The notes beneath the pieces were generated by a model, which did not search any database, had not been told where the DNA came from, and worked only from the letters and a program-made list of their open reading frames with translations. A stretch of DNA of 64,000 nucleotides from Rhodococcus sp. AW25M09 (GTDB taxonomy: Bacteria; Actinomycetota; Actinomycetes; Mycobacteriales; Mycobacteriaceae), in contig NZ_CAPS01000047.1 of NCBI RefSeq assembly GCF_000333955.1, positions 20,604-84,603 on the forward strand. Direction: 5' to 3'. Of the stretch, positions 1 through 9,703 are shown piece after piece. A program made the position numbers and the translations under genes. Positions within the stretch are counted from its first letter, which is position 1; the number at the start of each line of letters is the position of its first letter.

Positions 1-117
1 CATTCCACAGTTCTAGCAGCAGGAGAGCTGTCGAGCGCTGTGTGCTCGAGTGCCTACCGGCGGGTAACGAAGACCAGGTCGAGACAGTGCGGCGCAGCAC
101 GACTACGATCGGGACCC

Positions 118-1533
118 GTGACCTCACACTATGACGTCGTTGTCCTCGGAGCCGGTCCCGGTGGGTACGTCGCTGCTATCCGCGCGGCACAACTCGGACT
201 CAGCACCGCAATCATCGAGAAGAAGTACTGGGGCGGTGTCTGCCTGAACGTGGGCTGCATCCCCTCGAAGGCTCTGCTCCGTAACGCCGAGCTGGCGCAC
301 CTGTTCACCAAAGAGGCGAAGGTGTTCGGTATTTCGGGTGAAGCGTCCTTCGACTTCGGTGCCGCGTTCGACCGCAGCCGCAAGGTCGCCGACGGCCGCG
401 TCAAGGGCATCCATTTCTTGATGAAGAAGAACAAGATCCCCGAGTACGACGGCAAGGGAACGTTCACCGACGCCAACACCATCGAGGTCGAGCTGTCCAA
501 GGGCGGCACCGAGACGGTCACGTTCGACAACGCGATCATCGCCACCGGCAGCACCACCAAGTTGCTCCCGGGAACCGAGCTGAGCAAGAACGTCGTCACG
601 TACGAAGAGCAGATCATGACCAAGGATCTGCCGGGATCGATCCTCATCGTCGGTGCCGGTGCCATCGGCATGGAGTTCGGGTACATCCTGAAGAACTACG
701 GCGTCGAGGTGACCATCGTCGAGTTCCTCGATCGCGCGCTCCCCAACGAGGACGCCGACGTGTCGAAGGAAATCGAGAAGCAGTACAAGAAGCTCGGCGT
801 CAAGATCATGACCGGCGCTGCCGTGCAGAGCATCGACGACGACGGCTCCAAGGTCACCGTCGCAGTCAAGAACAACAAGTCCGGTGAGACCGAGTCGATC
901 ACTGTCGACAAGGTGATGCAGTCCGTCGGCTTCGCCCCGCGCGTCGAAGGCTTCGGTCTCGACAAGACCGGCGTGGAGCTCACCGATCGCGGAGCCATCG
1001 GCATCACCAACACGATGCAGACCAATGTCCCGCACATCTACGCCATCGGCGACGTCACGGCCAAGCTCCAGCTCGCCCATGTCGCGGAGGCACAGGCCGT
1101 CGTGGCGGCCGAAACCATCGGCGGCGCAGAGACATTGCCGATCGACGACTACCGGATGATGCCGCGTGCGACGTTCTGTCAGCCGCAGGTCGCCAGCTTC
1201 GGTCTCACCGAGGCCCAAGCGCGCGAGGAGGCGCAGGCTCGCGGCTCGGACATCAAGGTCGCGAACTTCCCGTTCGCCGCGAACGGCAAGGCGCACGGTT
1301 TGGGCGATGCCACCGGCTTCGTCAAGCTCATCGCCGACACCGAGCACGGCGAACTGCTCGGTGGCCACCTCATCGGACCGGACGTCTCGGAGCTGCTGCC
1401 GGAGCTGACCCTGGCCCAGAAATGGGACCTCACGGTCAACGAGCTGGCACGCAACGTGCACACGCACCCGACGCTGTCGGAGGCACTGCAGGAAGCGATC
1501 CACGGCCTCGCCGGGCACATGATCAACTTCTGA
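118..1533 (+). CDS. lpd: dihydrolipoamide dehydrogenase (E3)
   Basis: This 471-aa FAD flavoprotein reoxidises dihydrolipoyl groups of 2-oxoacid dehydrogenase complexes (and, in mycobacteria, of the peroxynitrite reductase system) with NAD+. The N-terminus shows the FAD-binding GAGPGG motif at residues 11-16 and the redox disulfide GGVCLNVGC (Cys42, Cys47). A second dinucleotide fold, [11 protein letters not shown], lies mid-protein, and the C-terminal dimerisation domain ends with the catalytic HTHPTLSE motif. I chose the GTG at 118 because the residues from there match family N-termini; an upstream ATG at 40 would add 26 unlike residues. The gene is monocistronic and is followed by a strong hairpin. 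It corresponds in position to lpdC next to ramB/icl in mycobacteria, but here the neighbouring genes are displaced. Confidence 0.96.
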   Translation: MTSHYDVVVLGAGPGGYVAAIRAAQLGLSTAIIEKKYWGGVCLNVGCIPSKALLRNAELAHLFTKEAKVFGISGEASFDFGAAFDRSRKVADGRVKGIHFLMKKNKIPEYDGKGTFTDANTIEVELSKGGTETVTFDNAIIATGSTTKLLPGTELSKNVVTYEEQIMTKDLPGSILIVGAGAIGMEFGYILKNYGVEVTIVEFLDRALPNEDADVSKEIEKQYKKLGVKIMTGAAVQSIDDDGSKVTVAVKNNKSGETESITVDKVMQSVGFAPRVEGFGLDKTGVELTDRGAIGITNTMQTNVPHIYAIGDVTAKLQLAHVAEAQAVVAAETIGGAETLPIDDYRMMPRATFCQPQVASFGLTEAQAREEAQARGSDIKVANFPFAANGKAHGLGDATGFVKLIADTEHGELLGGHLIGPDVSELLPELTLAQKWDLTVNELARNVHTHPTLSEALQEAIHGLAGHMINF

Positions 1534-1549
1534 TCTTTTCGTCGACAGC

Positions 1550-1583
1550 AACGGCGGCGACCACTTCGGTGGTCGCCGCCGTT
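1550..1583 (+). terminator. perfect hairpin terminator of lpd
   Basis: A 15-bp perfect GC-rich stem (AACGGCGGCGACCAC and its complement) closes a TTCG tetraloop 16 nt after the lpd stop. No U tract follows, which is common for actinobacterial terminators. Confidence 0.8.
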
Positions 1584-1788
1584 GTCGTCGGTGCCCCGAG
1601 CTGGGTCGGTACCTGAGTCCTCATTCGACCTGGCCGAAGTCTGTGACTTTTCATAGCACCCGTAAGTGATGAAAACGTCACCCACTCGACCGCCAGCTGA
1701 TAATTTCCCATCTCGGCGCATCGACCGTTTCGGTGCGGGGGAACTTCGCACCAGCAGGTGCGCGCGTCGCAGGGGGATGTGAGCTCAG

Positions 1789-2604
1789 TTGGCAATCCGG
1801 TCGAATTCGGTCGACTTCGGTCGCTCGCGTGTGTTCACCGGATTTCGTACTTTCGGCCGCGCGCTGGAGCTGGCCCTCGATGCCTTCGTTCACCTGATCG
1901 GCGACATCGTTCGATTGCGTCATCCGTGGCGTGATTCTGTCGATCAGGCGTGGTTCGTGATCACCGTCACCGCGGTTCCCGCCATCCTCGTCTCCATTCC
2001 GTTCGGGGTCATCGTCTCGGTGCAGGTGGGTTCGCTCACCGACCAGATCGGTGCTACGTCGATCGCCGGTGCCGCAGGCGGTCTCGGTGTGATCCGGCAG
2101 GGCGCGCCGATCGTCGCCGCGTTGCTTCTCGGTGGGGCCGCCGGTTCGGCCATCGCAGCGGACCTGGGATCGCGCACGATCCGCGACGAGATCGATGCTC
2201 TGAAAACCATGGGAATCGACCCGGTACGACGCCTTGTCGTCCCCCGACTCGCGGCGATTCTGTTCGTCGCACCGATGTTGTGCATTCTGATCATCTTCAT
2301 GGGTATCGCCGCCGGGTACATGATCAACGTCGGATTTCAGGGCGGCACACCGGGTAGCTACATCTCCTCGTTCGCGTCCTTCGCGTCGGTCGGTGATCTG
2401 GTGGTCGCCTTGATCAAGACCGAGATCTTCGGTGTCATCGTCGTCATCGTCGCCTGCCAACGCGGTTTCGCCGCCGTGGACGGACCTCGTGGTGTCGCCA
2501 ATGCCGTCAATGCTGCTGTCGTCGTCGGAGTGATCTCGGCCTTCACGGTCAATGTGGTCATCACTCAGTTGGTAGCCATGTTCATGCCTCAGAAGCTGGG
2601 ATAG
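1789..2604 (+). CDS. yrbEA: MlaE/YrbE-family permease, first subunit of Mce importer
   Basis: This 271-aa integral membrane protein is the first of two permease subunits of an Mce lipid importer, equivalent to MlaE. The conserved family stretch with EIDALKTMGIDPVRRLVVPR is visible mid-protein and several hydrophobic helices follow. The start is TTG at 1789, the earliest possible because an in-frame TGA lies at 1780-1782; an AGGGGGA ribosome-binding site precedes it. It opens a nine-gene same-strand operon. The substrate cannot be told from sequence; lipids, fatty acids or sterols are known for the family. The operon may equally be called mce1-like or by another paralogue number, which I cannot resolve. 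Confidence 0.93.
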   Translation: MAIRSNSVDFGRSRVFTGFRTFGRALELALDAFVHLIGDIVRLRHPWRDSVDQAWFVITVTAVPAILVSIPFGVIVSVQVGSLTDQIGATSIAGAAGGLGVIRQGAPIVAALLLGGAAGSAIAADLGSRTIRDEIDALKTMGIDPVRRLVVPRLAAILFVAPMLCILIIFMGIAAGYMINVGFQGGTPGSYISSFASFASVGDLVVALIKTEIFGVIVVIVACQRGFAAVDGPRGVANAVNAAVVVGVISAFTVNVVITQLVAMFMPQKLG

Positions 2605-2617
2605 AGGAACCGAGTCG

Positions 2618-3490
2618 ATGGCAACACCATCTCGCTATTCGCCGCACGGCACCGTCCTCGTCGGCCGGTACGTCCGGCGATTGGGACGTGTCCCCGGCTC
2701 GATGCTGCAGGCGCTCGGTCATCAACTGACCTTCTGCCTGCAGGTGCTCACTGCCATTCCGCACACCGTGCGCACCTACCGTCGACAGATGATGCTGATC
2801 CTCAGCGATATCACCTGGGGCAGTGGGGCAATCGTGGTCGGCGGCGGCACCGCCTCGGTTCTCGTCGTGCTCGGTATCGCGGTGGGTGCATCCATCGGGA
2901 TCGAAGGGTTCAACACGCTCGGAATGGTGGGTATGGAACCGCTCACCGGTTTCGTCTCCGCCTACGCCAGCACCCGTGAGCTGGCCCCGATGGTCGCGGC
3001 CATCGGATTCGCCGCGCAGGCCGGCTGCCGGATGACCGCAGAGATCGGTGCGATGCGAATCTCGGAGGAAATCGATGCGCTCGAGGCGCAGGGTATTCGT
3101 TCGATTCCGTTCGTCGTCACCACGCGAGTGATTGCGGGCATCATCACCATCGTTCCGCTCTACCTGCTGACGTTGATCCTCAGTTACGTTGCGTGCCAGG
3201 TAGTTGTCAGCGTGTTCAACGGGCAGTCCTCGGGCACCTACGATCATTACTTCACGGCATTTCTGCAGCCGATGGACGTCGTCTGGTCGTTGCTGAAGGC
3301 GACGATATTCGTCATCACCATCATCTTGATCCACGGCTATCAGGGCTATTACGCATCCGGTGGACCGGAGGGCGTGGGGCGCGCGTCGGGTCGGGCCATT
3401 CGAGCGAGTTTGATTGCCGTCGTCGTCCTGGACATGATCTTGACGATCGTGCTGTGGGGATTCGATTCGGGGATAAGGATTTCGGGATAA
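2618..3490 (+). CDS. yrbEB: MlaE/YrbE-family permease, second subunit of Mce importer
   Basis: This 290-aa paralogue of the preceding permease begins 13 nt after it, with a weak GAGG ribosome-binding site. It carries the family signature EIDALEAQGIRSIPFVVTTR and about five hydrophobic segments, and ends in the typical glycine-rich C-terminus. YrbEA and YrbEB are thought to form the heterodimeric inner-membrane channel energised by an Mkl/MlaF-type ATPase. No such ATPase is encoded here, so it must be supplied from elsewhere, as in mycobacteria. Confidence 0.93.
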   Translation: MATPSRYSPHGTVLVGRYVRRLGRVPGSMLQALGHQLTFCLQVLTAIPHTVRTYRRQMMLILSDITWGSGAIVVGGGTASVLVVLGIAVGASIGIEGFNTLGMVGMEPLTGFVSAYASTRELAPMVAAIGFAAQAGCRMTAEIGAMRISEEIDALEAQGIRSIPFVVTTRVIAGIITIVPLYLLTLILSYVACQVVVSVFNGQSSGTYDHYFTAFLQPMDVVWSLLKATIFVITIILIHGYQGYYASGGPEGVGRASGRAIRASLIAVVVLDMILTIVLWGFDSGIRISG

Positions 3491-3492
3491 TC

Positions 3493-4533
3493 ATGGCAGT
3501 TTTCGAGGATCTGTCGGGCCGGTCTGCCGGGCCCGCCACGCTCAGAACGCGTGGGCTGGTCGTCGTCGCGATCGTCGCCGTGGTGGCGGTGCTGCTCACC
3601 GCGTACGCCAAGGGATATTTCGAGTCGACGTACGCGTTGACCATCGATGCGGCGACCGTCGGAGACGGCCTGGCACCCGGAGCCGAGGTCAAGTTCAGGG
3701 GACTCGCGATCGGTACCGTCGATCAGATCGACACACTGGGATTCGGCCGACAGCGAATCGAATTGTCCATCGACGGAGCACAATCGGCAGAGCTGACCGA
3801 TACGCTGCAGGCGCAGTTCACCTCGTCGAACGTCTTCGGTTCGACGGCCATCGAGCTGATCTCCGACGGCACGGGCGGAGCCCTTCCGGAGAACTCGACG
3901 CTCACCATTGCACCCGACAGTGCCAATGTCACCGTCACCAGTGTATTTCGACGGGTCGCGGCATTGACCAAGGTGCTCGATACGAACCAGGTGCAACACC
4001 TGAGGGATCTGCTGGCTCGGATCTCCTCGGATGTGTCGGAAAGCCTGAAGCCCTACTTCGACACCGCCCGCATGCTCACCGAGAATCAGATCGATCCGCT
4101 GTCACTGAAGTTGCATCGCGGCGGCGAACTGGGACAGGGCATCGACGATCTGATACCGCCGCTGCTGGATCTCGTGGTGGGAGTGGTGGACAACAGTGCC
4201 TATTACGAGCCGATGGACAACAGGACACGCACTCTCGACGCGATCGACGGACTGAGCAACGAATTGCTGTATCGGTTGGGCAAGATGCTCGAGACGAACA
4301 ACCCGAACCTGACGAAGCTGCTCTCGACGACGCTCGACCTGTTGGTACCGATCACCGCCTCGCTCGGCACGCTTGCTCCGGCATACGACTGGGTCCCGAC
4401 GGTCATCGACGGGGTTTCCGATGCGTTCCCGATGGTCGACGGCGCGCCGCAGCTGCAGCTCGACGTCATCGTGCGCACGATGCCGAACATGGCAAGTGCA
4501 GTGTCCGCATACGAAAGCCAGGGGGACCGGTGA
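3493..4533 (+). CDS. mceA: Mce-family protein MceA
   Basis: This 346-aa Mce protein has one N-terminal membrane anchor (residues about 20-42), then an MCE/MlaD beta-barrel domain (about 48-125: ALTIDAATVGDGLAPGAEVKFRGLAIGTV) and a long helical MCE-C region. Mce proteins are believed to form a hexameric periplasmic tube that ferries lipids across the envelope. It starts 2 nt after yrbEB and ends in a GTGA overlap with the next gene, so translation is coupled. Its length is somewhat short compared with mycobacterial MceA (about 400 aa), mainly because it lacks the long C-terminal tail. Confidence 0.92.
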   Translation: MAVFEDLSGRSAGPATLRTRGLVVVAIVAVVAVLLTAYAKGYFESTYALTIDAATVGDGLAPGAEVKFRGLAIGTVDQIDTLGFGRQRIELSIDGAQSAELTDTLQAQFTSSNVFGSTAIELISDGTGGALPENSTLTIAPDSANVTVTSVFRRVAALTKVLDTNQVQHLRDLLARISSDVSESLKPYFDTARMLTENQIDPLSLKLHRGGELGQGIDDLIPPLLDLVVGVVDNSAYYEPMDNRTRTLDAIDGLSNELLYRLGKMLETNNPNLTKLLSTTLDLLVPITASLGTLAPAYDWVPTVIDGVSDAFPMVDGAPQLQLDVIVRTMPNMASAVSAYESQGDR

Positions 4534-5534
4534 TCAAAGTGAGCGGAACCGTCGTCAAGCTGGTGGCGTTCACGGTAGTGATCGTGCTGTGCTCATACGT
4601 GATCGTCGCAGCGTTGAGAACGCCGGTGGGCGGTCAGAAGTCGGAATACACAGCTACTTTCGACGATGTCTCTGGACTGTACGAGGGCGACGACGTCCGC
4701 ATGTCCGGTGTGCAAGTCGGCAAGGTCGAATCGATAGAGCTGGACGGCTCACTGGCAACGGTCTCGATGGAGGTCGAGTCCTCTCGGTCGGTGTACGAGA
4801 GCACGCAGGCAGCCGTTCGATACCAGAACCTGCTCGGCCAGCGGTACGTGGAACTGGTGCAATCGGGTTCCGATTCCGGGCTGGTGCTTCCTGCCGGTTC
4901 CACCATCGCGCTCGAGAACACGGTGCCCTCGTTCGACATCACCGAGCTGTTCAACGGATTCAAGCCGATCTTCGACACCTTGGATACCGATCAGCTGAAC
5001 CTGTTCGCGGACAATATCCTTCATATGGTGCAGGGCGATGGCAGTGGAATAGCGCCGGTGTTGAAAGATATCGACACGATCACCACGTTCGCCACCCAGC
5101 GCGAGGCGATCATCGCCCTGTTGATCGACAACCTGGGGCGGATCTCGTCGACCATCGGCGGAAAGTCGGCGTCGGTGGCCAGCCTCGTCGAACAGTTGAC
5201 CTCGCTGGTCTCGCGATTGAGTACCGAGATGGACCACGTTCTGTCGTCCCTCGACCGAACCAACTACGGCTTCGGCCCACTGGTCGGATTGGGCGAGCAA
5301 CTGCGCGACGCCTACGACGGCGGGTACGCACCGGTGGACGGGATGCTTCGACGGCTGATTCCGCAGACCGATCAGGTGACGGAGCTGCTGGCATTGGCCC
5401 CGTCGTTGTTGACCGGATTGAACCAGAGCATCCCGGAGCCGGGGCAGACCTACTCGTGTAGTCAAGGGCAGCAGGATATTCCGGGAATCGGTCGTATCGT
5501 TCTCGGCAATCAGAACTTGGTGGTGTGCCGATGA
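4530..5534 (+). CDS. mceB: Mce-family protein MceB
   Basis: This 334-aa protein starts with GTG inside a GTGA overlap with mceA. It has an N-terminal hydrophobic anchor (residues 9-29), an MCE domain with GLYEGDDVRMSGVQVGKVESI, and the diagnostic MceB C-terminus with two cysteines (YSCSQG and VVCR), which I take as candidates for a disulfide. It is the second of six non-identical subunits of the predicted Mce assembly. Confidence 0.92.
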   Translation: MIKVSGTVVKLVAFTVVIVLCSYVIVAALRTPVGGQKSEYTATFDDVSGLYEGDDVRMSGVQVGKVESIELDGSLATVSMEVESSRSVYESTQAAVRYQNLLGQRYVELVQSGSDSGLVLPAGSTIALENTVPSFDITELFNGFKPIFDTLDTDQLNLFADNILHMVQGDGSGIAPVLKDIDTITTFATQREAIIALLIDNLGRISSTIGGKSASVASLVEQLTSLVSRLSTEMDHVLSSLDRTNYGFGPLVGLGEQLRDAYDGGYAPVDGMLRRLIPQTDQVTELLALAPSLLTGLNQSIPEPGQTYSCSQGQQDIPGIGRIVLGNQNLVVCR

Positions 5535-6568
5535 ACGGGCCGCAGAGATCTCCGCGTCGGAGCGTCCGCAAGGGTGTTCGCGACGAGCAGTCCGAGAACC
5601 GCAAACATCTGATCTGGGGTGTCCTCGGTACGCTCGTAGCCGCGGTCCTGCTGCTGGGAGCAGGCGTGGTGTACGCCGTGCCGTTCGGCGAGAAGACCTA
5701 CCTTGCGCATTTCGGCTCGTCCGGTGGCCTCGCGGCCGGCGACGAGATCAGAATTGCCGGGATCGCCGTCGGCACCGTACACACCGTGGCACTTGCCGGT
5801 GACCACGTCGACATCACGTTCGGTGTGGACCGCGACGTCTTCGTCGGCGATACCTCCAGTCTCTCGGTGCAATTGCTGACTCCGATCGGTGGGCACTACG
5901 TCAAACTCGAGTCCACCGGCGACGAGCCGCTCGGAGATACCCCCGTTCCGACGGAGCGAACCAAGACCCCGTTCGACCTCTCCAAGACGCTCGAGCAAGT
6001 GACACCGTTGGTCCGCGACATCGACGGCTCGACGCTGCGCGCGACCATCGCGGAGGTGGACGAGGCGTTGACCGTCCAGCCGGAGTCGACTCGCCGGGTG
6101 GTCGACAATCTCACCCAGCTCACCGATGTGATCGCTCAGCGCTCCGATCAACTCGAGAGAGGTTTGGCGGTGTCCGACGAGTACACCGCCGCTCTGTCGT
6201 CCGACCAGCTGATGCTCGACGAGTTGGTGCGTCAGCTGGGGACATTGACGAAGGGGTTCGGTGACAAGCGCACCGATGTCGTCAGCGCATTCGATCTCCT
6301 GAAGCGCTTGTTCGAGCTCCTGCACCGACCCTTGGTGGCGTACGAGGAGGGAGTGGAACCTTCCGTGGTGCAACTCGAGGAGATAGTGCAGAAGGTCTTC
6401 GCGCAGTTCGGTGACTTCGATACGGCGCTGACCCAGGTCAAGACAGCATCCGATCAAATCGGTGCGTTGGTGGCACACGGCGGAGCCGACGGGCCGGTCG
6501 TCGACCAGTCACAGAGCGTCATCACCGGTGCGGGCGTGTGTATTCCACTTCCAGGGAAGGCCTGCTGA
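5531..6568 (+). CDS. mceC: Mce-family protein MceC
   Basis: This 345-aa Mce subunit has a basic N-terminus, a membrane anchor (about 30-50) and an MCE domain (TYLAHFGSSGGLAAGDEIRI onward), followed by predicted amphipathic helices. I chose ATG 5531 over GTG 5525 because it gives the ATGA overlap used throughout this operon. It ends with a short cysteine-containing tail (GVCIPLPGKAC). Confidence 0.92.
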   Translation: MNGPQRSPRRSVRKGVRDEQSENRKHLIWGVLGTLVAAVLLLGAGVVYAVPFGEKTYLAHFGSSGGLAAGDEIRIAGIAVGTVHTVALAGDHVDITFGVDRDVFVGDTSSLSVQLLTPIGGHYVKLESTGDEPLGDTPVPTERTKTPFDLSKTLEQVTPLVRDIDGSTLRATIAEVDEALTVQPESTRRVVDNLTQLTDVIAQRSDQLERGLAVSDEYTAALSSDQLMLDELVRQLGTLTKGFGDKRTDVVSAFDLLKRLFELLHRPLVAYEEGVEPSVVQLEEIVQKVFAQFGDFDTALTQVKTASDQIGALVAHGGADGPVVDQSQSVITGAGVCIPLPGKAC

Positions 6569-7695
6569 TGGCTCCGCAGTGGAGACGACCGGTGCTCGTC
6601 GGGGCGTCGTTCGTCGCAGTGATCGCACTGACGACGACGGTTGCGTCGGCGAGCGGTGTCATCGATGTCGCGAGCCGAACATCGAGCGTCTGTGCGGAAT
6701 TCACCGATACGGTCGGTCTGTACGAGGGAAACTCGGTCTCGATGCTCGGCGTCGATGTGGGAACCGTGACGTCCATCGCCGCCGACGAGAGCGTTCCCGA
6801 CGGCGTGCTGGTGACCATGGAGGTCGACGAGAACCTCGCACTACCGGCTTATGTGGGTGCGGTGACGTTGTCCAGTTCCATCGTCACCGACCGGCGCGTG
6901 GAGTTCACCGAGCCGTACACCGGTGGGCCCGAACTCGACCGAACCGAGTGCATCCCGTTGGCGCGCACCCGCACCCCTCTCGGTGTGAGTGAGACTTTCG
7001 ATGCGGTCTCGAAGCTGGCCACGGATCTGCTCGGTCCGGCCGATGCCGACGGCAATCGACCGGAGATTCTCGGCAACACTCTTCGATCGCTCGACGGCGC
7101 TCTGGACGGATCCGGACCACAGTTGAATTCGGCCCTTCAGCAGCTGTCGGTGCTGGTGGGAGAACCCACCGATCGGGACGCCACCGTGCGCCGCCTGATC
7201 GACAACATCGACAAGCTCGTCGACGTGTTCGCGGTGAACTGGCCCGACGTCGCCACACTGCTCGACAACTTGAAGGCGGGCATGGTCACGCTCTCCGAGT
7301 TCACCACGGAATTCAGCGGCGCAGTGGGGTTGTCGGTGGAGCTGATTCCCGTCCTGGCAAGACAACTCGACAAGTACGGCGACAAGATCTATGGATTCCT
7401 CGACCAATTGATACCCATCGTGGACGTGGGGCTGGGCCGAATCGGTGACATCAAGGACATTCTCGAGCAGGTCCCCACCGTGAGCGATTCTCTGGTGACG
7501 CTCTACGACGAGGATCTACGGGCAGGCCGATTGACCTATCACCCGCCGCGATTCGAGATCGACACCAACTCTCCGAACGAGATCTGCGCGTTGATCAACA
7601 CGTACCGACCCACCTGTTCGGCCGACCAGCAGCGCGGCGATGTCATCGACGTCGGACTGGTGCAGTTGATTCTCGGATCGGCGGGATGGCGATGA
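6568..7695 (+). CDS. mceD: Mce-family protein MceD
   Basis: This 375-aa Mce subunit begins at ATG 6568, sharing one base with the mceC stop (TGATG). The signal/anchor segment covers about residues 8-30. The MCE domain follows with FTDTVGLYEGNSVSMLGVDVG. A long predicted helical region with 'ARQLDKYGDKIYGFLDQ' fills the C-terminal half. Longer ORF starts upstream overlap mceC and are not needed. Confidence 0.92.
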   Translation: MAPQWRRPVLVGASFVAVIALTTTVASASGVIDVASRTSSVCAEFTDTVGLYEGNSVSMLGVDVGTVTSIAADESVPDGVLVTMEVDENLALPAYVGAVTLSSSIVTDRRVEFTEPYTGGPELDRTECIPLARTRTPLGVSETFDAVSKLATDLLGPADADGNRPEILGNTLRSLDGALDGSGPQLNSALQQLSVLVGEPTDRDATVRRLIDNIDKLVDVFAVNWPDVATLLDNLKAGMVTLSEFTTEFSGAVGLSVELIPVLARQLDKYGDKIYGFLDQLIPIVDVGLGRIGDIKDILEQVPTVSDSLVTLYDEDLRAGRLTYHPPRFEIDTNSPNEICALINTYRPTCSADQQRGDVIDVGLVQLILGSAGWR

Positions 7696-8720
7696 TGCGC
7701 ACGCGACACCGGACCGCAACGATTCTGGTGATCGGGACGGTGATCGCCGGGTGCAGCGTGAATCCGGCCGATCTGCCCATCCCCGGCAGCTATGTCGACG
7801 GAGACAAGTACACCGTGGACATCGAGTTCGCCAGCGTGCTGAATCTGCCGGCCAAAGCCAAGGTCGTCGTCGACGGCGTCGATGCCGGGGTTCTGGACTA
7901 CGTCACCCTCGAAGACGACAAGGCAGTTGCGACAGTCGATCTGGCGGCCGAAGTCCGGCTTCCCGAGATGACGATCGCCGAACTTCGGCAGAGCACGATT
8001 CTGGGCGAGATCTACATCTCGCTCCAGCCTCCCGAGAATGATTCCGGCAACGGTGAATTGGTGGACGGCGATGTCATTCCCCTCGAACGCACCGTACCGG
8101 CGGACAACGTCGAGGATGTACTGCGCGGGTTGTCGAATGTGGTGACCGGCGGGCACGTGGTCCAACTGCAGGAGGCGGTGAACAACTTCAACGCTGCGGT
8201 ACCGCAGGATCCACAGATATTCGATCGGGTGAACACTGCAGCCCGTGCGGCCATTACCGATCTCGGAGCGAACACCGGCGACATCGACCGTATTCTCGCT
8301 GCAGCAGAGGGAGTGTCGAACACGCTGGTACAGCAGGAGGCGGGACTGACGCGGGTCCTGGACCTCGGCCCATCGCGGGCGCAGGGACTTTCCGAGGTGC
8401 TCTTCAGCGTGGTCAACTTGATCTTCGCCCTCGGCTACGCGACGCAGCATGTCGGTGACGTACTCGCTCCGCCCTATCAGGAACTCAGCGGTGCGATCGC
8501 CGTAATCCTGCCCGCGATCATGACCATCTCTTCGGCCGACACCACCGTGCCGATGAACGCCGAGAAGGTGAATGCTCTACTGCGAGAACGTCTGGTGCCG
8601 TTCTTCTCGTCGACGCCGAACATCGCTGTCGACTCTGTTGTGGCCGAAGGTGCACCGGACGCAGGGGCCAGGGCGGACGAGATGATCGGCGTCCTGCGAT
8701 CGATCGGAATAGTGCGATGA
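7692..8720 (+). CDS. mceE: Mce-family lipoprotein MceE (LprK-like)
   Basis: This 342-aa subunit is a predicted lipoprotein: a short basic N-terminus, a hydrophobic core and the lipobox VIAGC with Cys21. MceE is normally the lipoprotein subunit (LprK type) of Mce systems. The MCE domain follows (YTVDIEFASVLNLPAKAKVVVDGVDAG). Three ATGs are close together (7686, 7692, 7695); 7692 gives an ATGA overlap with mceD. Confidence 0.92.
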   Translation: MMRTRHRTATILVIGTVIAGCSVNPADLPIPGSYVDGDKYTVDIEFASVLNLPAKAKVVVDGVDAGVLDYVTLEDDKAVATVDLAAEVRLPEMTIAELRQSTILGEIYISLQPPENDSGNGELVDGDVIPLERTVPADNVEDVLRGLSNVVTGGHVVQLQEAVNNFNAAVPQDPQIFDRVNTAARAAITDLGANTGDIDRILAAAEGVSNTLVQQEAGLTRVLDLGPSRAQGLSEVLFSVVNLIFALGYATQHVGDVLAPPYQELSGAIAVILPAIMTISSADTTVPMNAEKVNALLRERLVPFFSSTPNIAVDSVVAEGAPDAGARADEMIGVLRSIGIVR

Positions 8721-9661
8721 AATTCTCCACGGTGTTCTCGCTCGTCGCCCTGTTGATCCTGACCGTTGCCGGCGTCGGCTACATGAGCATCGGTGTTCTG
8801 GGTATGGACCCGCGTCGCCACCACAACACGGTCACCGTGGAATTGGCGACCTCGGGTGGCCTGATGGACACCTCGCAGGTCACCTCGCGCGGCATGAAGA
8901 TCGGCAAGGTCGAGGGCATCGCCGTCACCGCCGCCGGCCTCGACGTGACGCTGAGTCTGGATGCAAGCCATGATATTCCGGTCGATTCGGATGTCATCGT
9001 GGCCAACCTGTCGGTGGCGGGGGAGCAGTATCTCGACATCCGACCGCGTCGTGCAGGCGCGCCTTTCCTGCACGACGGGTCGGTGATCCCGGTGGATCGG
9101 ACGGTCGTATCGGCTACCGTCAGCGAGACCCTCGGGCAGGTCGATTCCCTCGTGGCCCAGATCGACACCGGTGCGCTCTCGGGACTCGCAGCGACTGCGA
9201 ACAGCGCGGTGGCGGGCCGTGACTCGGAGATCGACAATCTCGTCGACACCTTCAGGCTGCTCGCTCTGACGTTGCGGGACAAGAACGAGGAGATCCGGCA
9301 TCTCTACGACAATGCCCAGCAGCTCGGCAGACAGGCCTACGGCTACGGTCCGGTACTCACCGATGCCGGCCCGTGGGTGGGGGCGACCGGCCAGGGGGTG
9401 TCCAGTCTGCTGCAGGCATTCGAGCAGTATTCGTACGTGGCCTCGGACGTATGGGACGACCCGATCGGTCCACTCATCACCAAGATCGACAGCTATCTGA
9501 CCCCGACGTCCCCGGACCTGGCGCTGATCGCCACGTTGCTGAAGCCGTACACGGCCCCCATCGAACCGTTGCGGGTCGACGCAGGGAAGATCATCGACAT
9601 GTTGGGTGGGGCCTTCCCGGAGGGAGGACCCGCGCGAGTAGCCGTGACCATCCCGAACTGA
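8717..9661 (+). CDS. mceF: Mce-family protein MceF
   Basis: This 314-aa last Mce subunit overlaps mceE by ATGA. It has an N-terminal anchor (residues 4-25), an MCE domain (HNTVTVELATSGGLMDTSQVTSRGMKIGKV) and a helical tail. It is shorter than typical mycobacterial MceF (about 430-515 aa), which carry long extra C-termini. A 42-nt gap separates it from the accessory gene. Confidence 0.9.
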   Translation: MKFSTVFSLVALLILTVAGVGYMSIGVLGMDPRRHHNTVTVELATSGGLMDTSQVTSRGMKIGKVEGIAVTAAGLDVTLSLDASHDIPVDSDVIVANLSVAGEQYLDIRPRRAGAPFLHDGSVIPVDRTVVSATVSETLGQVDSLVAQIDTGALSGLAATANSAVAGRDSEIDNLVDTFRLLALTLRDKNEEIRHLYDNAQQLGRQAYGYGPVLTDAGPWVGATGQGVSSLLQAFEQYSYVASDVWDDPIGPLITKIDSYLTPTSPDLALIATLLKPYTAPIEPLRVDAGKIIDMLGGAFPEGGPARVAVTIPN

Positions 9662-9703
9662 CCGATTTCTCGATCCGACTCGACGACACTGGAGTGACCC
9701 CCG

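Noticed and set aside
124..1551. 475-aa antisense frame over lpd
   Set aside because: High-GC shadow of lpd; no start context or family features.
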